Part shown: positions 1 through 9,021 of the stretch, one piece after another | How positions within the stretch are numbered: position 1 is the first letter of the stretch | Layout: every line of letters starts with the position of its first letter | From: Pseudomonas peradeniyensis | GTDB taxonomy: Bacteria; Pseudomonadota; Gammaproteobacteria; Pseudomonadales; Pseudomonadaceae | DNA length: 64,000 nt | Direction of reading: 5' to 3' | Assembly: GCF_014268935.2 (NCBI RefSeq) | Contig: NZ_JABWRJ020000001.1 | Coordinates: forward strand, 992,001 to 1,056,000 | Notes under the pieces: model-generated | What the model was told of the DNA's origin: nothing | The model's database searches: none | What the model saw: only the letters and a program-made list of their open reading frames with translations | Program-made: the position numbers and the translations under genes

Positions 1-3000
1 GCTATGGCCAGGGGCGGCTCGACGTCGCCCGGATCGCCCAAGGGGGCTTCGACAGCCTGTCGCTGCTCAGCGACGGTGTGGTGGCGTTCGACGGCGACCT
101 CGATCTGCGGATGGCCCGCAGCCTGCAGCTGTACACCGGCTCGCTGGTGCTGGCCCAGGGGAGCGCTGGCGACGCCCGTGTTCACCTGCAGGCGCCCTAT
201 GTGCGCCTCGCGGGCAGCAACCACCGCAGTGGTGAGCAGGCGACCCGACCGACCCTCAAGGGCGGCCTGTCGACCCAGGACAGCGCGGCGCTGTTGCAGG
301 TCGACGCGCAGCTGCTGGACCTGCGCGATGCGCTGACCCTGGGCGCCCATGGCAGCCTTGCCTTGGCTACGGGCGGCACGCTGGATTTCGATCGGCGTGG
401 CTTTGCCCTGGGCAGCCTGCGCAGCCAGGGCGACCTGCGCGTGCTGGGCAAGGTCGGCGAGGGCACCGACCGCACCTTGCTGCGCGGCAATGCCGACCTG
501 GAGCTGCTCGCCGCGCAGATCTACCCGACCACCGGTGCCTTTGGCCAGATCGAGACGGGCGCCAACGCTACCCTGCGCATTGGCAGGAGTGGCCTGAACA
601 CGCCCGAGCAACCGTTTTCGGTATTCGGCCGGCTGGCGCTTATCGCCGGCAAGGTGGAGCAGGGCGGCGTGCTGCGGGCACCGCTGGGCGGGTTGTCGCT
701 GGGGCAGGAAACGGGGGGCACCCAGTCCGTGACCCTGCTGCCGGGCAGCATCACCTCGGTCAGCGCGGCCGGGCTGGTCATGCCCTATGGCGCAACGGTG
801 GACGGCTTGAGCTACCTGTTCGGTGGCGAGGCGGTGAAGCTGGTGGGGGCGGCAGGCGACAGCCTTTACGGGGTGTCGCTCAACGGCAAATCGATCGATG
901 TCCGCCAGGACGCCTTGATCGACCTGTCCGGGGGCGGCACATTGACCGGGGCCGGATTCGTCTCTGGACGTGGCGGCTCCACCGATGCCCGCTACCACCC
1001 GCTGATGCAGCTCGATGGCGAGGGTCGCCTGGTCCTGCCCACGCTGGACAGCAACCCGGTCTATGCCATCGTGCCGAGCTTCACCGGCCCCTACGCACCG
1101 GTAACCGGCGAGGCCGGCGTGGCGGCGCCGGGGATCGGCCAGCAGATCACCCTGGACGGCAGCATCCCAGGCCTGGCGGCAGGCACCTACACCTTGCTGC
1201 CGGCCAGCTACGCCCTGCTGCCGGGCGCGTTCAGGGTCGAGCTCAATGGCCTGGCCATGGCCGGAGCAAGCACTGGCAGCCAGGCGATGCGCAACGGTTC
1301 CTGGACCACCACGGGCAGCCTGTCGGTGGCCAACACCGGTATCCGCCAGGCGCTGCCGAACCAGGTGATCCTGACCTCGGCCGACGTGCTGCGGCGCTAT
1401 TCGCAGTACAACGAAATGTCCTATGCCGACTTCGCCCGCGCCGATGCCGTGGCCAAGGGCGTGCCGCGCGCGGCGATCGAGGCCGATGGCAAGTGGCTGA
1501 ACCTGCGGGTGAATACCAACAACGATGCCAGCAGCACCTTGCGTGTCGCCGGCCGGGTGAACTTCGCCGCCGCCCAGGGCGGTCATGCCGGCAGCGCGGC
1601 GGTGTTCGGCGCCAGGGGCCTGGAGATCGTCGCCGAGGGCGGCAGCGGCCAGGCCAGCGGCGAAAACATCGCGGTGCTGTCGGCACGCGAGCTCAATGCC
1701 CTGCAGGCACCCAGGCTGACCCTGGGCGGGCGGGCCAATGTGCTCTACGGCCAGGGCGGCAACCAGATGACCTTCCTCGAAGGCACCAGCGATATCTGGG
1801 TGCGTTCGGGGGCCGAGCTGCGGGCTGGCGAGGTGTTCCTGACCAGCAACGATCCGCGCGGTGGCATCGTCGTCGAGCAGGGGGCCGGTATCGTCACCCT
1901 TGGCCGTGGCGCGGTGCCCTTCGGCGCCGATGACGGCTACTTCATCAACAGCAATGGCCGCGCCTTGCTGGCGGTGTCCAATGGCCGGCTGGAAGTGGTG
2001 TCCTCGCCGCTCACCACCAGCGGGGCGCCGGGCTCCATTGTCATTGGCGGCTGCAGCGCCGGCGGTTGCGAGGGCAATACCCGGCTGTACTCGGAAGGTT
2101 CGTTGTTCGCCGCCACCGACAAGACCTTCAGTCTCGATGATGGCGTGGCCTTCGGCACCCGTCACCTGGGCCTGTCGGTCGGGCGGATCAACGTCGGCAG
2201 CGCCGAGGCGCTGGCCCAGGCCCTGGCCAATGGTGTCCTGGGTCAGGGCCTGACCCTTAACCAGCAGGTGCTCGACCGCCTGCTGCAGGGCAGCCTGGCC
2301 GATGGCGTGCCCGCGCTGGAGACCCTGACGCTGGCGGCGTCCGACTCGCTGAACTTCTTTGGCACCACGGCGCTCGACACCTACGACCCGCTCACCGGCA
2401 AGAACCGTCTGCAGGCCCTGGTCCTCGGCGTGCCGGCCATCCATGGCAGTGGCCTGGCCGGCGACCAGGCGACCATCCGCACCGAGCGTCTGATCTGGAG
2501 TGGTGCCCGTAACGTCGCGGGCGCGCCGATCGCGGGTGGGGCCGGCAGTGGCGATGGCGTGCTGGCCATCCGCGTCAAGGACCTGGAATTCGGCTATGGC
2601 GCCAACAGCCAGCCCGACGGCAGTACCGAGATGGCGCGCCAGACCCTGGGTTTCAGCCGTGTTGAACTGCACGCCAGTCACCAGGTGACGGCCAACCACA
2701 AGGGCAGCCTGCTGGTTCATCACCGCCGTGGCGACTACCAGGCCGACGGCGGCTTTGCCTACAGCGGTGGCGACCTGCTGGTGGACACGCCGTTGTGGAC
2801 CGGCACCGCCGGTTCGCTCAATCGCATCGAGGCCGGCGGCACCCTGCGTGTGCAGGGCGGTGCGGGCACGCTGGCCAGCGGCCGTGAGGCTCTGGGCGCC
2901 GAGTTGAGTCTCAAGGCGCGGCAACTGCAGGTCGACGGCACCTTCAGCCTGCCCAGCGGCCGCCTGACCCTGCAGGCCGTGGACGACCTGCGCCTGGGCG

Positions 3001-6000
3001 ACGCCGCGCGGGTGGACCTGGCCGGGCGCACCCTGACCTTCAATGATGTGACCCAGTACAGCTGGGGTGGCGAGCTGGTGCTCGGCAGCCAGTTCGGCAA
3101 CATTCACCAGGCCGCCGGCGCACTGATCGACCTCAGTGCCCGCAACAACCGCGCCGGCCGCCTGAGCGCCATCGCCCTGGGCGAGCAGGGCGGGGGCATC
3201 GAGCTGCTCGGCCGGATTCTTGGTGCGGCCAGCGGCCAGTATGATGCCGCCGGTACTCTGGTTCCCTACGCGGGCGGGGCGGTCGATATCCGTGCCCGGC
3301 GCCTGGACGACTTTACCGGCTTGAACCAGCGCCTGAACCGTGACCAGGTGTTCGGCGCGCGCAGCTTCCAGATCAAGCAGGGCGACCTGGTGATCGGCGA
3401 TGAGCTCAAGGCACGGCAGATCAACGTGTCGCTGGACAACGGCCAGCTCAGGGTCGATGGCCATGTCGATGCCAGCGGCGAACAGGTCGGCAGCATCCGC
3501 CTGGCCGCCGGACGTGGCCTTACCCTCGGCGCCGGGGCGTTGCTCGATGCCCACGGCAGTGTGCTGCGGGTCGACAGCTACGGTGCGATCATCGACGCGC
3601 CGAACCGCGCCGTGGTCGAACTCAACAGTGGCCAGGGCCAGCTGACCCTGGCCAGCGGCGCGCGCATCGACCTGCGCCACGGCACCGCCTCCGGGCAGGG
3701 CGATGGTCGCCCACGGGGCACCCTGGAACTGATCGCCCCACGCCTGGGCAGCGATACCGCGGGCGATATTGCCATCGATGTGCGCGGCCCAGTGGACATC
3801 CTCGGCGCCCGCTCCATCGCGGTGGTCGGCAACCAGCGCTACACCGACGCGGCGCCAGGCGGCACCTCGGCCAGTGGCCGGCCGGTCCAGGTCATCGACC
3901 AGGACTACCTGAACCGCAAGCACGACCTGAGCGTGCAGTTCATCAACCACCTGCTGGGCAACCGCGACCTGCTCGATGTGCGCCTGGCCGGGCTCAACAA
4001 CTCCCGCTACGCCCAGGCCCTGCACCTGCGGCCGGGCGTGGAGATCGCCACGGTCGATGCTCGTACCGACCTGGTGGTGCAGGGCGACCTGGACCTGTCC
4101 GGCCATCGCTACGCCAGCCTCAATCCGTTGACCCCGCAGACCTCGGTCTACGGTTCGGGCGAGGTGGGCAACCTGGTGCTGCGCGCCGGGGGCAACCTGG
4201 AGGTTTACGGCAGCATCAGCGACGGCTTCATGCCGGTGGACCTGGCCACCGACGACACACGCATGGACGGCAAGGGCTGGTTGCTGGTGCCCGGCAAGCA
4301 GCCCTTCGACAGCGACCTGGTGATCCCGCGCAGCGGTGTCGAACTGGCCGAGGGCACGCTGTTCCCCGAAGGCAGCCTGCTCAACTTCGACCTGCCGTTC
4401 GCCGCCACCACCTTGCCAGCCAACCAGCGCCTGCCCAGTGCCATGAGCCTGTCGGCGCCCTTGACCCTGCCTGCGGGCACGGTGCTCGAGGCCGCGGTGC
4501 GCGATGCCGCCGGCAACCTGTTGTATGCCGCCGGCACGCTGCTGCGCGAACCGGTCACCCTGGCCCTTGGCACGCGCCTGGACGCCGGCAGCCGTCTGCC
4601 GGTCAGCGTGGCGGTGCAGGGCGGCACCTGGAGCAAGGGCGTTGCCCTGCCCAGCGGCGGCCTGACCCAGCGCGGCGTGCTGGGCCTGGCCGTGGGTTCG
4701 CGGTTGCCGGCCGGCACCGACGTCAAGCTGGCCGAGGGCGTCGACCTGATCGAGCTGCGGCCTGCGGTCAATGGCCAGCAGGGGCGCAATTGGGCGCTGG
4801 CGCAGATGCTGGCGCAAGGTTCGCAGTCCTGGTCGATGCGCCTGGTGGCCGGCGCCGACCTGGACGCCGCCGACAGTCGCATCACGCGTCCCGACACCGA
4901 TGCCGGCGTGCTGCGCCTGGCCGACCTGCACTACATCGCTCAGCAGAAACGCACGGGGGGCGACGGTTCGGGGACCGGCCTGGTCTGGGGGGAACGCAAC
5001 ACCTTCGGCATGGAACCGGGCAGCCCCGTGGCACCGGAGGACCTGGTGATGTGCGAGAACGAAGGCTGGTGCGAGCCTGCGGTCAAGGTCATCAAAGTCT
5101 GGGGCCCCGCCAACACCTTCGGCATGGAGCCGGGAACGCCGGTGGCGCCGGAAGACCTGGTGATGTGCGAGATCGACGGCTGGTGCATGGACAAGGTGCT
5201 GGGCGGCAAGAAGATCTGGGTCTGGGGGCCGGACAACACCTTCGGCATGGAGCCCGGCACCCCCGTGGCCGAGGCCGACATGGAGTTCTGCAGCATCCCC
5301 GGCTGGTGCCTGGAGATCGATGCGCCCACCGAACCCGAGCGAATAGAGGTCACGCCGCAGACCTTGATGTTCAGCGTGCTGCGTACCGGCACCGGCGATC
5401 TGGACCTGCTCAGCGCCGGCGACTGGCGCATGGACTCGCTGTTCGGCGTCTACACCGCCGGCACCCAGGCGCTGTCGTTGCTGCGTGACGGCAGCGACCC
5501 GCACCAGGCCGCCCGTGGCCGGCTGGCCGACGGCAGCCTGCTCGGCGGCGCCGGCACGGCCTATGAAGCGTTGACCAACAGCCTGTACCGCGCCTGGTAT
5601 CCGGAGCAGGGTGGCAACCTGCGGATCGCCGCCGGCGGCGACCTGACGGGCAACCTGGTGGCGACCAGGACCGGCAGCGCCCTCGCCAGGCCGCAAGCGG
5701 CGTCGGCCGCGGTGGGCAACTGGTTGTGGCGCCAGGGGCAGCCCAGCGCCGATACCCCGGCGGCCTGGTGGGTCAACTTCGGCACCTTCGCCCAACAGCC
5801 CCAGGCCACGCTGGCCGAGCCCTGGCTGGTGGGCTTCACCGGCATCGGCACCCTGGGTGGCGGCAACCTGGATGTCGGCGTGGGCGGCTCGGCGGGCCTG
5901 TTGCAGTCGAGCAACACCGCCGGCGTCGAGGCCGAGCGCAGCCAGGGCTTGAACCTGGTGGTCGGCGGCAGTGGCCGGATGACCGAGGATGGCCGTCTGC

Positions 6001-8540
6001 TACAGACCGGTGGCGGCGACCTCGACCTGCGCGTGGCCGGCGCCATCAACCCGGGCTCCAGTGCCCTGGAAATGGCCCGCGTCACCCCCGACCTGGGCGG
6101 CACGCTGGTCAACCTGCGCGGCGCCCTGAATGTACAGGCGGGCAGCGTCGGCGTGGTCAGGCAGGTCTATGGCAGCAGTTTCGCCTTCAACGACAGCAGC
6201 GAGTCGCGTGCCTACGATCCCTTCACCTCGACCAAGGCGGCGGCGCTGGGTGGCCTGACGCTGATGCCGGGCGATGCCGCCGTGCGCCTGGACAGCCGCG
6301 GCGACCTGGTCGTGCAAGGTGTGGGCGACCCGGGCCGGGTGCCGCAGTTCAACATGACCGGCTTCCTTGGCGACAACGGCGTGCGCTATGCCGGGCAGGG
6401 CAGCAGCTGGTTCTCGTTGTGGCGCGAGACCACCGCCGTGGACCTGCTGGCCCTGGGCGGCAATGTCACGCCGGTCAACATCGACGACGCCCGCCCCGGG
6501 CGCAACCTGCCGCTCTACGGCGGGCGGCTGTTCTACCCGACGGCCCTGCGCGTGTCGGCGGCCAACGGCAGCCTGTACTACGGCAGTTCGGCCAGCGAGC
6601 GGGGCGTCGCGACGTCGGCGTACTCGCTGATGACCGCGCCGTCTGCGCGCAGCGCCCTGCAACTGATCGCGGGCGAGTCGATCTATGCCGGTGGCTATGT
6701 GATCAGCCAGGCTGGCACCGATACGTCAGCCATCGCCACGCCGCAGCGACCAGCCATGCTGGGCCAGGACTTCTCGTTCGTATACCGGGCCGGCAACCTG
6801 AGCGGGGACGTTGCCGGTAGCTTGGATACGGCGCCGTTGTTCACCTATGGACTCAACACCTACAGGGCCGGGCAGCGGCCGCAGGCGCCTGCGCGTTTCT
6901 ATGCCTTGACGGGGGACATCCTCGGCTTGAACACCGGCGAGATCATCGAATACCAGCAGACCGGGCTGAAGCTGTACCAGGGCGCAGGGCCGGTGCGGGT
7001 GATGGCCGGGCGCGATATCGTCAATGCTGGCAAGGCGTTGGGGACCGAGCGCTTCGGGGCGACGGGCATGGTGGCGGGGGATCAGGGCAACATCCATTCC
7101 TCGGGCAACCTGATCATCCATGGTGACGCCCTGGATGTCTCGTTGATCAGCGCCGGCCGCGACATTCGCCTGAGCACCTTCAATGTCGCCGGTCCCGGTC
7201 AACTGGAGGTGGTCGCCGGGGGCAACCTGTTCCAGTCCGGCCAGGGCGTGGGCTCGGCTTACCAGGAGGCGGCGATCAACAGCATTGGCCGGGTCGATGG
7301 CAGCGTTGGTGGTAACGACGGCGCGGCTATCGCCATCGTCGTCGGCGCCGGCAAAGCCGGTCCGGACTATACCCGCCTGCTCGAGCGTTACCTGGGCACG
7401 GAGCAGGGCCAGCCAGACCAGCCGTTCAAGGTCTACGACCAGGAGCTTCAGGCCTGGCTGCGCGAACGCTTCGGTTTTACTGGCGACAACGCCGCAAGCC
7501 GCGCCTATTTCACCGCCTTGCCTGCCGAGCAGCAGCGGATCTTCGCCCGCCAGGTGTACTTCGCCGAACTGCGCGAGGGTGGCCGCGAATACAACGACGT
7601 CAACGGCCCGCGCACCGGCAGCTACCTGCGCGGTCGCCAGGCGATCGCCGCGCTGTTCCCGGAGCGGGACGTGGCCGGCAACCCGATCAGCTATGGCGGT
7701 AGCGCCACCTTCTACGGCGGTGCTGGCATCCACACCGACTTCGGCGGCGATATCCAGGTACTGACGCCGGGTGGCCAGCAAGTGTTTGGCATCGAAGGCG
7801 AGGCCCCGCCGACCACCGCCGGGGTGATCACCCAGGGCAGCGGCAACATCCAGCTGTATTCGCAAGGCAGCATCCTGCTCGGCCAGAGCCGGATCATGAC
7901 CACCTTCGGCGGCTCGATTCTCGGCTGGTCGGCCCAGGGCGACATCAACGCCGGTCGCGGTTCGAAGACCACCGTGGTCTACACCCCGCCCAAGCGCACC
8001 TACGACCGCTGGGGCAACGTCGGCCTGGCGCCGAGCGTGCCGAGCACCGGCGCCGGCATCGCCACGCTCAATCCGATCGCCGAGGTGCCACCGGGGGATA
8101 TCGACCTGATCGCGCCGCTGGGCACCATCGATGCCGGCGAGGCCGGGATCCGCGTGTCCGGCAACGTCAACATCGCCGCGCTGCAGGTGGTCAACGCCGC
8201 CAACATCCAGGTCCAGGGCGATGCCAAGGGCATGCCGGTGGTGGCCTCGGTGAACACCGGTGCGATCGCCTCGGCCAGTGCCGCGGCATCGTCGGCCAGC
8301 CAGGCTGCCGAAGAGGCGGGCCGCCAGCAGCAGGCTGCGTCCAGGCAGCGCCAGCCTTCGGTGATCACCGTGCAGGTGCTGGGTTTCGGCGGCGAGCGGC
8401 TGGTGCCGGGCCAGGACGGGGCGAGCCTCAATCCCCAGTACAACCGCCAGAGCCCGGTGCAGGTGCTGGGCGCGGGGGCGCTGGACGAACGGGCGAAGGC
8501 GCAGTTGACCGAGGAGGAGCGGGGTAACCTGTTGCTATGA
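1..8540 (+). CDS. Filamentous haemagglutinin-family exoprotein, 3' part (5' end outside window)
   Basis: The frame is open from the first base of the window, so the gene begins upstream and only about 2,845 C-terminal residues are seen. The protein is a long run of short Gly/Asp/Leu-rich repeats (patterns like GDLDL, GGNL, ASG) typical of right-handed beta-helix adhesins exported by two-partner secretion. The stretch encoded around 6.6-7.1 kb (APSARSALQLIAGESIYAGG) resembles the DUF3739 region of filamentous haemagglutinin-like proteins. Three Cys-bearing repeats lie at 4980-5312. The C-terminus is Ala/Gln-rich and ends in LLL, without an obvious contact-dependent toxin domain. Neither the TPS signal domain nor the TpsB partner is visible; they would lie upstream. 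Likely role: secreted adhesin or biofilm exoprotein. Confidence 0.85.
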   Translation, partial: YGQGRLDVARIAQGGFDSLSLLSDGVVAFDGDLDLRMARSLQLYTGSLVLAQGSAGDARVHLQAPYVRLAGSNHRSGEQATRPTLKGGLSTQDSAALLQVDAQLLDLRDALTLGAHGSLALATGGTLDFDRRGFALGSLRSQGDLRVLGKVGEGTDRTLLRGNADLELLAAQIYPTTGAFGQIETGANATLRIGRSGLNTPEQPFSVFGRLALIAGKVEQGGVLRAPLGGLSLGQETGGTQSVTLLPGSITSVSAAGLVMPYGATVDGLSYLFGGEAVKLVGAAGDSLYGVSLNGKSIDVRQDALIDLSGGGTLTGAGFVSGRGGSTDARYHPLMQLDGEGRLVLPTLDSNPVYAIVPSFTGPYAPVTGEAGVAAPGIGQQITLDGSIPGLAAGTYTLLPASYALLPGAFRVELNGLAMAGASTGSQAMRNGSWTTTGSLSVANTGIRQALPNQVILTSADVLRRYSQYNEMSYADFARADAVAKGVPRAAIEADGKWLNLRVNTNNDASSTLRVAGRVNFAAAQGGHAGSAAVFGARGLEIVAEGGSGQASGENIAVLSARELNALQAPRLTLGGRANVLYGQGGNQMTFLEGTSDIWVRSGAELRAGEVFLTSNDPRGGIVVEQGAGIVTLGRGAVPFGADDGYFINSNGRALLAVSNGRLEVVSSPLTTSGAPGSIVIGGCSAGGCEGNTRLYSEGSLFAATDKTFSLDDGVAFGTRHLGLSVGRINVGSAEALAQALANGVLGQGLTLNQQVLDRLLQGSLADGVPALETLTLAASDSLNFFGTTALDTYDPLTGKNRLQALVLGVPAIHGSGLAGDQATIRTERLIWSGARNVAGAPIAGGAGSGDGVLAIRVKDLEFGYGANSQPDGSTEMARQTLGFSRVELHASHQVTANHKGSLLVHHRRGDYQADGGFAYSGGDLLVDTPLWTGTAGSLNRIEAGGTLRVQGGAGTLASGREALGAELSLKARQLQVDGTFSLPSGRLTLQAVDDLRLGDAARVDLAGRTLTFNDVTQYSWGGELVLGSQFGNIHQAAGALIDLSARNNRAGRLSAIALGEQGGGIELLGRILGAASGQYDAAGTLVPYAGGAVDIRARRLDDFTGLNQRLNRDQVFGARSFQIKQGDLVIGDELKARQINVSLDNGQLRVDGHVDASGEQVGSIRLAAGRGLTLGAGALLDAHGSVLRVDSYGAIIDAPNRAVVELNSGQGQLTLASGARIDLRHGTASGQGDGRPRGTLELIAPRLGSDTAGDIAIDVRGPVDILGARSIAVVGNQRYTDAAPGGTSASGRPVQVIDQDYLNRKHDLSVQFINHLLGNRDLLDVRLAGLNNSRYAQALHLRPGVEIATVDARTDLVVQGDLDLSGHRYASLNPLTPQTSVYGSGEVGNLVLRAGGNLEVYGSISDGFMPVDLATDDTRMDGKGWLLVPGKQPFDSDLVIPRSGVELAEGTLFPEGSLLNFDLPFAATTLPANQRLPSAMSLSAPLTLPAGTVLEAAVRDAAGNLLYAAGTLLREPVTLALGTRLDAGSRLPVSVAVQGGTWSKGVALPSGGLTQRGVLGLAVGSRLPAGTDVKLAEGVDLIELRPAVNGQQGRNWALAQMLAQGSQSWSMRLVAGADLDAADSRITRPDTDAGVLRLADLHYIAQQKRTGGDGSGTGLVWGERNTFGMEPGSPVAPEDLVMCENEGWCEPAVKVIKVWGPANTFGMEPGTPVAPEDLVMCEIDGWCMDKVLGGKKIWVWGPDNTFGMEPGTPVAEADMEFCSIPGWCLEIDAPTEPERIEVTPQTLMFSVLRTGTGDLDLLSAGDWRMDSLFGVYTAGTQALSLLRDGSDPHQAARGRLADGSLLGGAGTAYEALTNSLYRAWYPEQGGNLRIAAGGDLTGNLVATRTGSALARPQAASAAVGNWLWRQGQPSADTPAAWWVNFGTFAQQPQATLAEPWLVGFTGIGTLGGGNLDVGVGGSAGLLQSSNTAGVEAERSQGLNLVVGGSGRMTEDGRLLQTGGGDLDLRVAGAINPGSSALEMARVTPDLGGTLVNLRGALNVQAGSVGVVRQVYGSSFAFNDSSESRAYDPFTSTKAAALGGLTLMPGDAAVRLDSRGDLVVQGVGDPGRVPQFNMTGFLGDNGVRYAGQGSSWFSLWRETTAVDLLALGGNVTPVNIDDARPGRNLPLYGGRLFYPTALRVSAANGSLYYGSSASERGVATSAYSLMTAPSARSALQLIAGESIYAGGYVISQAGTDTSAIATPQRPAMLGQDFSFVYRAGNLSGDVAGSLDTAPLFTYGLNTYRAGQRPQAPARFYALTGDILGLNTGEIIEYQQTGLKLYQGAGPVRVMAGRDIVNAGKALGTERFGATGMVAGDQGNIHSSGNLIIHGDALDVSLISAGRDIRLSTFNVAGPGQLEVVAGGNLFQSGQGVGSAYQEAAINSIGRVDGSVGGNDGAAIAIVVGAGKAGPDYTRLLERYLGTEQGQPDQPFKVYDQELQAWLRERFGFTGDNAASRAYFTALPAEQQRIFARQVYFAELREGGREYNDVNGPRTGSYLRGRQAIAALFPERDVAGNPISYGGSATFYGGAGIHTDFGGDIQVLTPGGQQVFGIEGEAPPTTAGVITQGSGNIQLYSQGSILLGQSRIMTTFGGSILGWSAQGDINAGRGSKTTVVYTPPKRTYDRWGNVGLAPSVPSTGAGIATLNPIAEVPPGDIDLIAPLGTIDAGEAGIRVSGNVNIAALQVVNAANIQVQGDAKGMPVVASVNTGAIASASAAASSASQAAEEAGRQQQAASRQRQPSVITVQVLGFGGERLVPGQDGASLNPQYNRQSPVQVLGAGALDERAKAQLTEEERGNLLL
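4980..5312 (+). repeat. Three tandem Cys-containing protein repeats inside the haemagglutinin gene
   Basis: Three copies of a unit with core NTFGMEPG(S/T)PVA, then an acidic stretch and two cysteines ending in GWC. The NTFGMEPG cores start at 4998, 5112 and 5235, so the periods are 38 and 41 codons. The first two copies share the segment APEDLVMCE. Elsewhere this repeat-rich protein is almost free of cysteine, so the unit stands out as a separate inserted module. Confidence 0.8.
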
Positions 8541-8674
8541 GAGCAAAACCGCCCAACGGCAGGCTTTTCCTGTGGTTTCTTGATCCCGCTCATGGTTTCG
8601 GCGAGTGGCCCTCGTCGCGGCTTCGTGGCTGTGCTTTTCTTGCGCGGCATTTCAGACACGGAGTATCGAGCGCA

Positions 8675-8980
8675 ATGCGAATCAGGGAAGAGACCTACTG
8701 GCAGTGGGCCGATGCGCAGTTGCACAGTCGCTGCCATGACGAGGAACTGAGCGATGGCACCAGCATCGATGTGCAGGTGCGCCTGTCCAGGGTCGGTGCC
8801 ACGCAGCTGTTTCTCGGGCTGTATGCCCGAGGTGGCAAGGCCCTGCTGGAGGAGTACTACCCCTCGCGGCCGGGCGAGACCATGACCCGGGCGCTGGTGT
8901 GGGGCGTGGACCGCGCTCGCGCCCTGGCCACCGGCGCCTTGCCGCTGCCGGAACAGGTGCCGCGCAGGCGCCAGGCCTGA
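8675..8980 (+). CDS. Conserved small hypothetical protein (101 aa)
   Basis: I do not recognise this family. The frame is open from an ATG at 8537 that overlaps the haemagglutinin stop, but codons 8537-8674 read as non-coding. I prefer the ATG at 8675, preceded by GGAG about 11 bases upstream and starting MRIREETYWQ. The product is soluble and mixed alpha/beta, with no signal peptide. It includes a segment on a DxQVRLS pattern followed by LFLGLYARGG and YYPSRPGETM, and ends in a basic PRRRQA tail. It lies 134 bp after the exoprotein gene on the same strand and converges on the GGDEF gene. Confidence 0.6.
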   Translation: MRIREETYWQWADAQLHSRCHDEELSDGTSIDVQVRLSRVGATQLFLGLYARGGKALLEEYYPSRPGETMTRALVWGVDRARALATGALPLPEQVPRRRQA

Positions 8981-9021
8981 GCGTGACGGATGCGGCTGGG
9001 CGGGCCGCCGACGAGCAGGCG

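Noticed and set aside
8400..8540. CDI-type C-terminal toxin at the end of the haemagglutinin
   Set aside because: No VENN-like boundary, no toxin-sized variable C-terminus and no immunity-like gene with fitting composition directly after it.
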